From contig NZ_CP090347.1 of NCBI RefSeq assembly GCF_021398715.1, positions 1,922,001 to 1,986,000 on the forward strand: a DNA stretch of 64,000 nt, written 5' to 3'. Positions within the stretch are counted from its first letter, which is position 1. Each line of letters begins with the position of its first letter. Made by a program: the position numbers and the translations under genes. This DNA comes from Microbacterium binotii (GTDB taxonomy: Bacteria; Actinomycetota; Actinomycetes; Actinomycetales; Microbacteriaceae). This document shows positions 17,057 through 24,635 of the stretch, piece by piece. Under the pieces are notes generated by a model that saw nothing but the letters and a program-made list of their open reading frames with translations, did not search any database and was not told the origin of the DNA.

Positions 17057-17629
17057 TCAGCGCCACCCGAGCAGGTCGCGCACGACCCTCAGGGATGCGG
17101 GCGAGCCGTCGTTCTCGATCCGCCAGAGCTTGTCGCGCGAGAGGAAGACGCCGTCCGCACGGAAGCGTTCCTCGAGCATGTCCCACACGGAGTGAAGCAG
17201 GGGCGCAGCGTCGTTGCTCACGGACGCACCCCGCACGGATACGTGCGAAGCGATGACGAGCTCCGCACCCCCTTCCATCGGCCGGGCGCACGCCACGATC
17301 AGCGTCGGCGTCGCGGGCCGTCGGAAGGGAACGAGCAACTCGAGTCCCGTGTCCTCCAGGAGCCAGGTGAGCACACCTCGCTTGCGCGAGATTCCCACAT
17401 CCCCGAGGTAGAGGTCGTGCGCGATCCACTCGGAGTCGGACAGCGCCACACGCTCCCCGAATCCGCCGTCTCCGGCGGCGAATCCTTGCGCCACGAGGTC
17501 GCACCGCGCCACCTCGAGCGCAGAGGCGGCATCCGTCTCGATCAGGAACCGCACGGCGCGTCCGGGCAGACCGTTCCACCGCAGCGGACGGACCCGGGCA
17601 TCCCGGCCGCGACCGGAGACGCCGTTCAC
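17057..17629 (-). CDS. Hypothetical protein downstream of clpX
   Basis: A 190-residue soluble protein from GTG 17629, starting 25 bases after the clpX stop. There is no signal peptide. The sequence alternates strands and helices ([18 protein letters not shown], then [13 protein letters not shown]) and ends in a helix with [14 protein letters not shown] do not recognise a domain. Position suggests cotranscription with clpX. The frame is open upstream of the GTG but overlaps clpX there. Confidence 0.65.
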   Translation of the reverse strand: MNGVSGRGRDARVRPLRWNGLPGRAVRFLIETDAASALEVARCDLVAQGFAAGDGGFGERVALSDSEWIAHDLYLGDVGISRKRGVLTWLLEDTGLELLVPFRRPATPTLIVACARPMEGGAELVIASHVSVRGASVSNDAAPLLHSVWDMLEERFRADGVFLSRDKLWRIENDGSPASLRVVRDLLGWR

Positions 17630-17654
17630 GGCCGGCCCAAACCGCGCACGCGGG

Positions 17655-18923
17655 TCAGGCGGTCTTGCGCTTCTGGCGCAGCACCAACGTGGGCGCGGCG
17701 CCTTCTTCGACGGCGGCGCGGGTGACGACGACCTTCGCGACGTCCTCGCTGGACGGGATCTCGAACATGATCGGACCCAGCACGTCTTCGAGGATCGCAC
17801 GGAGTCCGCGCGCACCGGTCTTGCGCGAGACGGCCAGCTCCGCGATCGCTTCGAGCGCATCGCGTTCGAAGTCGAGCTCCACGTCGTCCAGCTCGAACAT
17901 GCGCTGGTACTGCTTCACGAGGGCGTTCTTCGGCTCCGTGAGGATCTCCATGAGCGCCTCGCGGTCGAGCGGTGACACCGCAGCGACCACAGGAAGGCGG
18001 CCGATGAACTCGGGGATGAGACCGAACTTGTGCAGGTCTTCGGGCAGCACCTCGCTGAAGAGGTCGGGGGCGTCGTCCTTGCGCTGCAGCGGAGCGCCGA
18101 AGCCGACGCCGTGCTTGCCCACGCGCGCGGAGATGATCTCTTCGAGACCTGCGAACGCACCCGCCACGATGAACAGCACGTTCGTCGTGTCGATCTGGAT
18201 GAACTCCTGGTGCGGGTGCTTGCGGCCGCCCTGCGGCGGCACCGAGGCGACCGTGCCCTCCAGGATCTTCAGGAGTGCCTGCTGCACGCCTTCGCCCGAC
18301 ACGTCGCGCGTGATCGAGGGGTTCTCGGCCTTGCGGGCGATCTTGTCGACCTCGTCGATGTAGATGATGCCGGTCTCGGCGCGCTTCGTGTCGAAGTCGG
18401 CGGCCTGCAGAAGCTTGAGCAGGATGTTCTCGACGTCTTCGCCGACGTAGCCCGCCTCCGTCAGCGCGGTGGCATCGGCGACGGCGAAGGGCACGTTGAG
18501 ACGCTTGGCGAGCGTCTGGGCGAGATAGGTCTTGCCGCAGCCGGTCGGGCCGAGCATGAGGATGTTGCTCTTGGCGATGTCGACCTCGTCGGCACGCTGG
18601 TCGGCGGAGATGATGGTGCTCTGCGCGCGCACGCGCTTGTAGTGGTTGTAGACCGCGACGGACAGCGCGCGCTTGGCCTGCTCCTGTCCGACGACGTAGT
18701 CCTCCAGGAAGGAGAAGATCTCGCGCGGCTTGGGCAGATCGAACTCGGCGACCTCGCCGGAGGTCTGCTCGGCCATGCGCTCTTCGATGATCTCGTTGCA
18801 CAGCTCGACGCATTCGTCGCAGATGTACACACCAGGCCCCGCGATGAGCTGCTGCACCTGCTTCTGGCTCTTGCCGCAGAAGGAGCACTTGAACAGGTCG
18901 GCGCTCTCACCGATTCGTGCCAT
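17655..18923 (-). CDS. clpX: ATP-dependent Clp protease ATP-binding subunit ClpX
   Basis: A 422-residue AAA+ unfoldase. The N-terminal zinc finger uses C13, C16, C35 and C38. Walker A is GPTGCGKT, Walker B is IIYIDEVDK, and GYVGEDVEN is the pore-loop region. It recognises tagged substrates and feeds them to ClpP. It lies downstream of clpP1-clpP2 on the same strand but is separated from them by a strong hairpin, so it probably has its own promoter in 18924-19015. GGGGGAAGAGAGG precedes the ATG. Confidence 0.98.
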   Translation of the reverse strand: MARIGESADLFKCSFCGKSQKQVQQLIAGPGVYICDECVELCNEIIEERMAEQTSGEVAEFDLPKPREIFSFLEDYVVGQEQAKRALSVAVYNHYKRVRAQSTIISADQRADEVDIAKSNILMLGPTGCGKTYLAQTLAKRLNVPFAVADATALTEAGYVGEDVENILLKLLQAADFDTKRAETGIIYIDEVDKIARKAENPSITRDVSGEGVQQALLKILEGTVASVPPQGGRKHPHQEFIQIDTTNVLFIVAGAFAGLEEIISARVGKHGVGFGAPLQRKDDAPDLFSEVLPEDLHKFGLIPEFIGRLPVVAAVSPLDREALMEILTEPKNALVKQYQRMFELDDVELDFERDALEAIAELAVSRKTGARGLRAILEDVLGPIMFEIPSSEDVAKVVVTRAAVEEGAAPTLVLRQKRKTA

Positions 18924-19020
18924 GATGCCTCTCTTCCCCCCGGATAGCTGCGCGGTACATCGAGCCTAACCGGAGTCGGGGACAACGGTCGTATTGCGGC
19001 GTCAGGATGTGTGCAGACAG

Positions 19021-19058
19021 GACGACGCCCCGGTCCTCGCTCGGACCGGGGCGTCGTC
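19021..19058. terminator. Hairpin between clpP2 and clpX
   Basis: A perfect 16-bp stem (19021-19036 with 19043-19058) with a 6-base loop. It should end clpP1-clpP2 transcripts before clpX. Confidence 0.75.
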
Positions 19059-19070
19059 TGCCGCACGGTG

Positions 19071-19748
19071 TCAGCTCGTGAGAGCGGCGGGCGTGCGCTT
19101 GCGCGTGGTCAGCACCTGGTCGACGAGGCCGTACTCGACGGCGGTCTCGGCGGAGAGGATCTTGTCGCGGTCGATGTCGCGGTTGACCTCCTCTTTGGTG
19201 CGGTGCGAGTGCTTCGCGAGGGTCTCCTCGAGCCAGGTGCGCATGCGGAGGATCTCCGCCGCCTGGATCTCGATGTCGGAGGCCTGGCCGTGACCGGCCT
19301 CTCCCATCGCGGGCTGATGGATGAGGATGCGTGCGTTGGGCAGTGCCAGACGCTTGCCGGGTGCGCCGGCGGCGAGCAGCACGGCCGCGGCCGACGCGGC
19401 CTGACCGAGCACGACCGTCTGGATCTGCGGCGACACGTACTGCATGGTGTCGTAGATCGCGGTCATGGCCGTGAACGAGCCGCCGGGCGAGTTGATGTAC
19501 ATGATGATGTCGCGGTCGGGGTCCTGGGACTCGAGCACGAGCAGCTGTGCCATCACGTCATCCGCGGATGCGTCGTCGACCTGGACGCCCAGGAAGATGA
19601 CGCGGTCCTCGAACAGCTTGTTGTACGGGTCCTGGCGCTTGTAGCCGTAGGCGGTGCGCTCCTCGAACTGAGGCAGCACGTAGCGGCTCGACGGCATCTG
19701 CAGTCCCTGCGGCGTGTGGGCCGCGGCGCCGAAAGTGGGAATGTTCAT
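19071..19748 (-). CDS. clpP2: ATP-dependent Clp protease proteolytic subunit ClpP2
   Basis: A 225-residue serine protease subunit with S119 in GQAASAAAVL and H144 in ILIHQP; the aspartate lies in the C-terminal third. In actinobacteria ClpP1 and ClpP2 form a mixed tetradecamer that works with ClpX and ClpC. The N-terminal extension before EDRVIFLG is typical of ClpP2. The start is ATG 19748 with GAGAAGAGAG upstream; in-frame codons further upstream overlap clpP1. Confidence 0.96.
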   Translation of the reverse strand: MNIPTFGAAAHTPQGLQMPSSRYVLPQFEERTAYGYKRQDPYNKLFEDRVIFLGVQVDDASADDVMAQLLVLESQDPDRDIIMYINSPGGSFTAMTAIYDTMQYVSPQIQTVVLGQAASAAAVLLAAGAPGKRLALPNARILIHQPAMGEAGHGQASDIEIQAAEILRMRTWLEETLAKHSHRTKEEVNRDIDRDKILSAETAVEYGLVDQVLTTRKRTPAALTS

Positions 19749-19776
19749 TCGGGTTCTCTCTTCTCGCCGTCGCTCG

Positions 19777-20361
19777 TCAGTTCGCCGTGCCGCCGCCGCC
19801 GACGACGTCGGTCGCGGACTCGCGGATGTGGTCGACGAAACCGTACTCGAGCGCTTCGTCGGCCGTGAACCAACGGTCACGGTCGCCGTCCTCGTTGATC
19901 TGCTCGACGGACTTGCCGGTCTGCGCCGCGGTGATCTCCGCCAGGCGGTTCTTCATCGAGACGATGAGCTGAGCCTGGGTCTGGATGTCGCTGGCGGTAC
20001 CACCGAATCCGCCGTGCGGCTGGTGGAGCAGCACGCGGGCGTTCGGCGTGATGTAGCGCTTGCCCTTGGTGCCTGCGGTCAGCAGGAGCTGGCCCATCGA
20101 GGCCGCCATGCCGATGCCGACGGTGACGATGTCGTTGGGCACGAACTGCATGGTGTCGTAGATGGCCATGCCGGCCGTGATCGAGCCACCGGGCGAGTTG
20201 ATGTAGAGGTAGATGTCCTTCTGCGAGTCCTCGGCGGCGAGCAGCAGGATCTTCGCGCAGATCTCGTTGGCGTTCTCATCCCGCACCTCGGATCCGAGCC
20301 AGATGATGCGGTCCTTCAGCAGCCTGTCGAAGACGCTTGTCGCGACAAGGGGGTCGGCCAT
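19777..20361 (-). CDS. clpP1: ATP-dependent Clp protease proteolytic subunit ClpP1
   Basis: A 194-residue ClpP with S88 in GMAASMGQ and H113 in LLHQPHGG. Its C-terminal tail is Gly-rich (VVGGGG). The ATG at 20361 lies five bases after AGGAG; a GTG two codons upstream overlaps that site and is unlikely to be used. It is followed by clpP2 after 28 bases and preceded by the TPR gene by 33 bases. Confidence 0.97.
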   Translation of the reverse strand: MADPLVATSVFDRLLKDRIIWLGSEVRDENANEICAKILLLAAEDSQKDIYLYINSPGGSITAGMAIYDTMQFVPNDIVTVGIGMAASMGQLLLTAGTKGKRYITPNARVLLHQPHGGFGGTASDIQTQAQLIVSMKNRLAEITAAQTGKSVEQINEDGDRDRWFTADEALEYGFVDHIRESATDVVGGGGTAN

Positions 20362-20394
20362 GTTCACTCCTGTTCGGTGATCGTGAGATCGAAT

Positions 20395-20928
20395 CTACCG
20401 GCGCGGTTCGGGCCCCTCGCCCGTGTTCGCCGTCGGCATACGCTCCGGCGCATGAACGAGATCGGCGGCGTATCCGCGCACCGATCGCTGGTAGCGCGGG
20501 AGGTGGGGTGCCAGCACCTCGAGGACGATCGCGAGGCCCTCGCGTTCCCGTTGCGACGATGCCAGCGCGAGCGCGTAGAAGGCTGCCGCCGCATCCTTCA
20601 TCCCGCCCGGGCGTGCCGTGCGGTACTCCGTCTCGAGCAGCGAGAGGCTCTCGTCGAGCTTGCCCAGGTTGCGGATGGTGCTCGCGAGTTGGATGACGGC
20701 CTGAGCGCGCCGCTCGGGGTCGAGTCCCGCCTCGAGCGCCGCCCGATACAGGGGTTCGGCCTCCTGCTCGCGGCCCGCGGAGTCGTAGGCTCCGGCCCGC
20801 TCGAACAGGGCGATGGCGTCTCCGGCACCGCGCTCTGTCGCCAGACGCTCGATCTCGTCGATCCGGGCCTCGTCGCTGAGCGACTCGTCGTCCCATACGG
20901 CGTCGACGCGACTCTGCCAGTCGGTCAT
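20395..20928 (-). CDS. Tetratricopeptide repeat protein
   Basis: A 177-residue, all-helical protein with TPR-like helix pairs from about residue 35 to 130 (AIALFERAGAYDSAGREQEAEPLYRAAL, abridged; then KLDESLSLLETEYR). TPR proteins are protein-binding scaffolds. Its place between trigger factor and clpP1 suggests a role in protein quality control, but that is inference. GGAGGAGAAC precedes the ATG. Confidence 0.82.
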   Translation of the reverse strand: MTDWQSRVDAVWDDESLSDEARIDEIERLATERGAGDAIALFERAGAYDSAGREQEAEPLYRAALEAGLDPERRAQAVIQLASTIRNLGKLDESLSLLETEYRTARPGGMKDAAAAFYALALASSQREREGLAIVLEVLAPHLPRYQRSVRGYAADLVHAPERMPTANTGEGPEPRR

Positions 20929-20948
20929 TGTTGTTCTCCTCCGAGACG

Positions 20949-20982
20949 ACGAAGGGCGGATGCTTCCGCATCCGCCCTTCGT
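20949..20982. terminator. Hairpin after tig
   Basis: A perfect 15-bp stem (20949-20963 with 20968-20982) with a TTCC loop. It lies between the tig stop and the ribosome binding site of the TPR gene, so tig and the clp genes are probably partly uncoupled. Confidence 0.72.
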
Positions 20983-20993
20983 ACTGGCGCGTC

Positions 20994-22442
20994 TTACTCG
21001 GCGTCGGCCTTCTTGGCCGGGGCCTTCTTCGCGGCGGGCTTCTTGGCCGCAGCCTTCTTCGCGGGCTTGGCCTCCTCGGCGGCGGCCTCGTCCTCGGCGT
21101 CCGCGGCGGCGTCGGCGATCTCCTCGGCCTCCTCGACGACGTCGGCCTCGGCAGCCGGCTCGTCCTCGACGGCGATGAAGCCGGTGAGGTCGACGGGCTT
21201 GCCGTCGGTGTCGACGACGCTCACGCGGCCGAGTGCAATCGCGAGGGCCTTGTTGCGGGCGACCTCACCGATCAGGGCCGGCAGCTGGTTGCCCTGCTGC
21301 AGCGCGTTCACGAAGTCCTGCGGGGCCATGCCGTACTGCGCGGCCGACTGGATCAGGTACTGGGTCAACTCGTCCTGCGAGACCTGCACGTTCGCCTCTT
21401 CGGCGATCTTGTCGAGCAGCACCTGCGTGCGGAACTGCTTCTCGCTCGCCTCGGTGACCTCGGCACGGTGCTCGTCGTCCTCGAGGCGCCCCTCGCCCTC
21501 GAGGTGGGCGTGGACCTCGTCCTCGACGAGCTTCGGCGGAACGGGGATGTCGACCTTCTCGAGCAGCACCTCGACGAGCTTGTCGCGCGCCGCGGCCCCT
21601 TGAGTGAAGTTGGACTGCTGGGCGACGCGCTCGGACAAGCTCGCGCGCAGCTCGTCGATGGTGTCGAACTCGCTCGCCATCTGGGCGAAGTCGTCGTCGG
21701 CGTCGGGCAGCTCGCGCTCCTTGACGGCCTTCACGCTCACGGAGACCTCGGCCTCTTCGCCGGCGTGGTCGCCGCCGACCAGCTTCGAACGGAAGGTGGT
21801 GTCCTCACCGGCGGTGAGGGACTCGATGGCCTCGTCGATGCCCTCGAGCAGCTCGCCGGAGCCGACCTCGTAGGAGACGCCCTCGGCGCGGTCGATCTCG
21901 TTGCCGTCGATGGTGGCGACGAGGTCGAGCTCGACGAAGTCGCCCTTCGCGGCGGGACGCTCGACGGTCACGAGCGTGCCGAAACGGGCCCGGAGGTTGT
22001 CGAGCTCCGCGTCGATGGCCGCCTCGTCCGTGGCCACGGCGTCGACGGTGATCTCGAGGCCCTCGTAAGCGGGCAGGTCGAAGTCGGGGCGCACGTCGAC
22101 CTCGACGGTGACCTTCAGGTCGCCGGAGAAGTCGCTGACCTCGGGAAGGGCGACAATGTCGGCCTCGGGACGGCCGACGACCCGCAGCCCCTGCTCGGCG
22201 ACAGCCGCGCGGTAGAACCCGTCGAGGCCCTCGTTGACGGCGTGCTCGAGCACGGCGCCGCGCCCGATGCGCTGGTCGATGATCGGAGCCGGGACCTTGC
22301 CCTTACGGAAGCCGGGGATCTGGACGTCCTGAGCGATGTGCTCGTACGCGTGAGCGATCGAGGGCTTGAGCTCCTCGGGCGAGACCGAGATCTCGAGCTT
22401 CACCCGGGTGGGGGTCAGCTTCTCGACGGTGCTAGTGACCAT
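20994..22442 (-). CDS. tig: Trigger factor (ribosome-associated chaperone, peptidyl-prolyl isomerase)
   Basis: About 482 residues from ATG 22442. The N-terminal ribosome-binding domain contains [12 protein letters not shown], the trigger factor signature. The FKBP-like domain is about 150-245, and the helical chaperone domain runs to about 430. After an acidic Ala/Glu linker, the last 25 or so residues are a Lys/Ala/Pro repeat ([17 protein letters not shown]), a histone H1-like tail not found in Escherichia coli. GAGGAG lies upstream of the ATG. It is downstream of tRNA-Pro on the same strand. Confidence 0.96.
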   Translation of the reverse strand: MVTSTVEKLTPTRVKLEISVSPEELKPSIAHAYEHIAQDVQIPGFRKGKVPAPIIDQRIGRGAVLEHAVNEGLDGFYRAAVAEQGLRVVGRPEADIVALPEVSDFSGDLKVTVEVDVRPDFDLPAYEGLEITVDAVATDEAAIDAELDNLRARFGTLVTVERPAAKGDFVELDLVATIDGNEIDRAEGVSYEVGSGELLEGIDEAIESLTAGEDTTFRSKLVGGDHAGEEAEVSVSVKAVKERELPDADDDFAQMASEFDTIDELRASLSERVAQQSNFTQGAAARDKLVEVLLEKVDIPVPPKLVEDEVHAHLEGEGRLEDDEHRAEVTEASEKQFRTQVLLDKIAEEANVQVSQDELTQYLIQSAAQYGMAPQDFVNALQQGNQLPALIGEVARNKALAIALGRVSVVDTDGKPVDLTGFIAVEDEPAAEADVVEEAEEIADAAADAEDEAAAEEAKPAKKAAAKKPAAKKAPAKKADAE

Positions 22443-22509
22443 GCCTGTTGTTCTCCTCTGTTCCGCGCCAACGCACGGTGGCTGAAGGTCTGGGGTCTTG
22501 GGGGCCGTG

Positions 22510-22583
22510 TCGGGGCGACAGGATTTGAACCTGCGGCCTCCCGCTCCCAAAGCGGGCGCTCTACCAAGCTGAGCTACGCCCCG
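22510..22583 (-). tRNA. tRNA-Pro (anticodon TGG)
   Basis: 74 bases on the minus strand. The acceptor stem is CGGGGCG/CGCCCCG with discriminator A. The D-arm is TAGCTCAG...TTGGTAGAGC, the anticodon loop is CTTTGGGA with a GCCCGC/GCGGG stem, and the T-arm is AGGTTCAAATCCT. No CCA is encoded. Confidence 0.96.
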
Positions 22584-22706
22584 GGCGGGCGGGCACGCGA
22601 ACGTGCACCGGATTCGGCCCCGAGAAGTCTAGCCGACGCTGCCCGCGCGTCGAATCGACGTTGAGAACTCAGCTATGCTTGCTGAGGTTGCGGCCGTTGC
22701 CGCTCC

Positions 22707-22777
22707 GGGGATGTAGCTCAATGGTAGAGCCTCAGTCTTCCAAACTGATTACGCGGGTTCGATTCCCGTCATCCCCT
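22707..22777 (+). tRNA. tRNA-Gly (anticodon TCC)
   Basis: 71 bases. The acceptor stem is GGGGATG/CATCCCC with discriminator T, as expected for glycine. The anticodon arm is CTCAGTCTTCCAAACTGA, with TCC in the loop. The T-arm is CGGGTTCGATTCCCG. Its 3' end is repeated 166 bases downstream. Confidence 0.96.
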
Positions 22778-22781
22778 CCGA
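22766..22781 (+). repeat. Copy 1 of the tRNA-Gly 3'-end repeat
   Basis: The 16 bases CCGTCATCCCCTCCGA comprise the 3' end of tRNA-Gly plus the bases just past it. An exact copy lies at 22932-22947. Confidence 0.7.
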
Positions 22782-22821
22782 TAAGCGTGAAGGCCCGGCT
22801 CGCCCGGGCCTTCACGCTTAT
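22781..22821 (+). terminator. Terminator hairpin of tRNA-Gly
   Basis: A perfect 18-bp stem (22781-22798 with 22804-22821) with a 5-base loop begins 4 bases after the tRNA. Confidence 0.8.
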
Positions 22822-22931
22822 GTCGTGTGCTGCCGGGAATCGAACAGCAGGCGAAGCCTGCGTCGTTCGATTGGGCCCACGCCGCAGAGGCTCCGCGCGC
22901 GGCGCAGCCGCGTGTGGAGAGGCGGTGGGGA

Positions 22932-22947
22932 CCGTCATCCCCTCCGA
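22932..22947 (+). repeat. Copy 2 of the tRNA-Gly 3'-end repeat, without a tRNA
   Basis: An exact 16-base copy of 22766-22781. No tRNA body precedes it. A second hairpin with the same relative position follows, so a whole 3'-end-plus-terminator module appears duplicated and partly decayed. Confidence 0.65.
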
Positions 22948-22948
22948 C

Positions 22949-22989
22949 ACGAACGAGGCGGCCCGGTTTATCCGGGTCGCCTCGTTCGT
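22949..22989 (+). terminator. Second hairpin terminator in the duplicated module
   Basis: An 18-bp stem (22949-22966 with 22972-22989, one G-T pair) with a 5-base loop, followed by TTT. Its arms differ in sequence from those of the first hairpin although the position relative to the repeat is the same. Confidence 0.7.
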
Positions 22990-23266
22990 TTTCTCGGTGC
23001 TGCCGGGAATCGAAAGCAGGCGAAGGGATTGTCAGCCCTCGCATGGCATGCACGTCTTGACTCGCCACCGACACGCGCAACGACCGAGAGCCCACCCCGT
23101 TCGTCGAGCGACGAACGCAGCGAGGAGACGAAACACCTCTGGCGATGTCCGAGGTCCGTGCCACACTGATGTCAGGTCGAAATCACCTGGTTCCGCCCTG
23201 ATTCAACCGCCGAGTGCCCCGGCGAAACAGGTCGCGCGAGAGCGCGCCTCGACGAGATGCGGGCAC

Positions 23267-24628
23267 ATGCGAGACGACGGAATCATCGGCTTCAGCGACG
23301 CGGATGCCGCGACGCTCGCCGAGGCCGTCGAGACGGTGCGCAGGGCCGACGCCGACATCGCCGCGGCGCAGGCTCGCCGGATGAAGGCTCTGGCCGACGC
23401 CGAGCACCTCGCGCGGCGGCTCGCCTCCCACTCCCGCGCGAACGTCCGCGTGCACGACATGGCACAGCGCGCGGTCGCCTCCGAGATCGCCGCAGCGACC
23501 CGCCTCGTCGACCGGACCGTGCAGCGTCAGATGAGCGCAGCCGCGGAAGTCGTCGACGACTACCCGCAGACGCACGCCGCGCTTGCTGCAGGCTGCATCC
23601 AGCTGAGCCATGCGCGCGTCATCGTCGACGCCGGCGCGAATCTCCCCCGGGACCGGCGAGGAGAGTTCGAGCGCGCGGCTCTCGTCATCTGTGAGACCGA
23701 AACCGCTGGTCGCGCTCGCCCGCGTGTCGAGACCCTCGCCGAGCGGCAGCATCCGACCACGCTCACCGAGCGCCACGCCACTGCGCGCGAAGGGCGACGC
23801 GTGTTCACGACGCCACTCCCCCACGGCATGAGCGAGATCGTGTCCGTTCAGCCGGCGATCATCGCCGATGCGATTGACGACCGCCTCACGCGACAGGCGC
23901 GGGCGCTGATCGACCTCCGTCAGCAGGCCATAGGCCGCGCGAACGCTGCTCGGCGCGCCGGAGACGAGCCTGATGCGGGCGACCTCCTGCTCGCGGGCGA
24001 TACGCGCACCACCGACCAGATCCGCGCCGACCTCCTCGCCGACATGCTGCTCACGACGCAGCCCGGCGCCGATCCGACACGCGATGACGACGGCCCGGGC
24101 ACCCTCGGCGCGATTCGCGCCCACGTGCAGGTCGTGGTCCCCGTCGGCGCCCTCACCGGCGGTGACGCCGAGGTGAGCGAGGTCGTCGGCAGCGGCCCGC
24201 TCGATGCCCAGACCGCTCGGGTCCTCGCCGGCGGCTCCTGCACGGGCTGGGACCGCATCCTCACCGACCCCGTTTCCGGCCAGGTCGTCGCGGTCGACAG
24301 GCGCAGCGTCCCGCCTGCGCTACGTCGCACCGTCCACGCACGCGATCGGCACTGCCGATTCCCGGGATGCCGCGTGCCCGCCATCCGGTGCGAGATCGAT
24401 CACGTGCGCGAATGGGCGCGCGGCGGGCCGACCCGCCTCGACAACCTGCAGTGCCTGTGCCAGCGACATCACTCGATGAAGCAGTTCACGGCATGGCGCG
24501 TCAGACAGCTGCCCGGCGGCGTCGTCGCGTGGACATCCCCGCTCGGCGCCACCTACATCGATGACCCGCCGCCACCCGTGCAGTTCATCGAGTCCCCCGA
24601 TGACGGGTCCGATCCGCCACCCTTCTGA
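23267..24628 (+). CDS. DUF222 and HNH endonuclease domain protein (13E12 repeat family)
   Basis: A 453-residue protein. The helical DUF222 domain covers about residues 10-330. The C-terminal HNH motif is HCRFPGCRVPAIRCEIDH with ...RLDNLQCLCQRHHSMK following (about residues 365-405, abridged), including the two CxxC-type pairs. The family is multicopy in many actinobacteria and includes the REP13E12 elements of Mycobacterium tuberculosis, one of which is a phage integration site. Nuclease activity has not generally been shown. The ATG at 23267 is chosen because the sequence before it is non-coding in character. Confidence 0.9.
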   Translation: MRDDGIIGFSDADAATLAEAVETVRRADADIAAAQARRMKALADAEHLARRLASHSRANVRVHDMAQRAVASEIAAATRLVDRTVQRQMSAAAEVVDDYPQTHAALAAGCIQLSHARVIVDAGANLPRDRRGEFERAALVICETETAGRARPRVETLAERQHPTTLTERHATAREGRRVFTTPLPHGMSEIVSVQPAIIADAIDDRLTRQARALIDLRQQAIGRANAARRAGDEPDAGDLLLAGDTRTTDQIRADLLADMLLTTQPGADPTRDDDGPGTLGAIRAHVQVVVPVGALTGGDAEVSEVVGSGPLDAQTARVLAGGSCTGWDRILTDPVSGQVVAVDRRSVPPALRRTVHARDRHCRFPGCRVPAIRCEIDHVREWARGGPTRLDNLQCLCQRHHSMKQFTAWRVRQLPGGVVAWTSPLGATYIDDPPPPVQFIESPDDGSDPPPF

Positions 24629-24635
24629 GCCCTGA

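Larger units (their letters stand above)
22827..23025 (+). repeat. Paired 18-base repeats bordering the module
   Basis: GTGCTGCCGGGAATCGAA occurs at 22827-22844 and again at 22997-23014. Both are followed by a near-identical AGCAGGCGAAG. Together with the 16-base pair this defines a tandem duplication of about 166-170 bases whose middle has diverged. Confidence 0.6.
22822..23266. other. 445-base intergenic region before the DUF222-HNH gene
   Basis: It contains the duplicated tRNA-end module up to about 23025. The remainder, to 23266, has no recognisable gene, strong promoter or RNA. The frame of the downstream gene is open across it, back to 22661, but that reads through tRNA-Gly and both terminators. 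Confidence 0.6.

Noticed and set aside
22827..22850. Remnant of a tRNA T-arm on the minus strand (TTCGATTCCCGGC)
   Set aside because: The bases before TTCGA do not pair with those after it, so there is no T-stem. It is better described as part of the 18-base repeat.
22661..23266. N-terminal extension of the DUF222-HNH protein by about 200 residues
   Set aside because: The frame runs through tRNA-Gly and two terminators; DUF222 begins just after the ATG at 23267.
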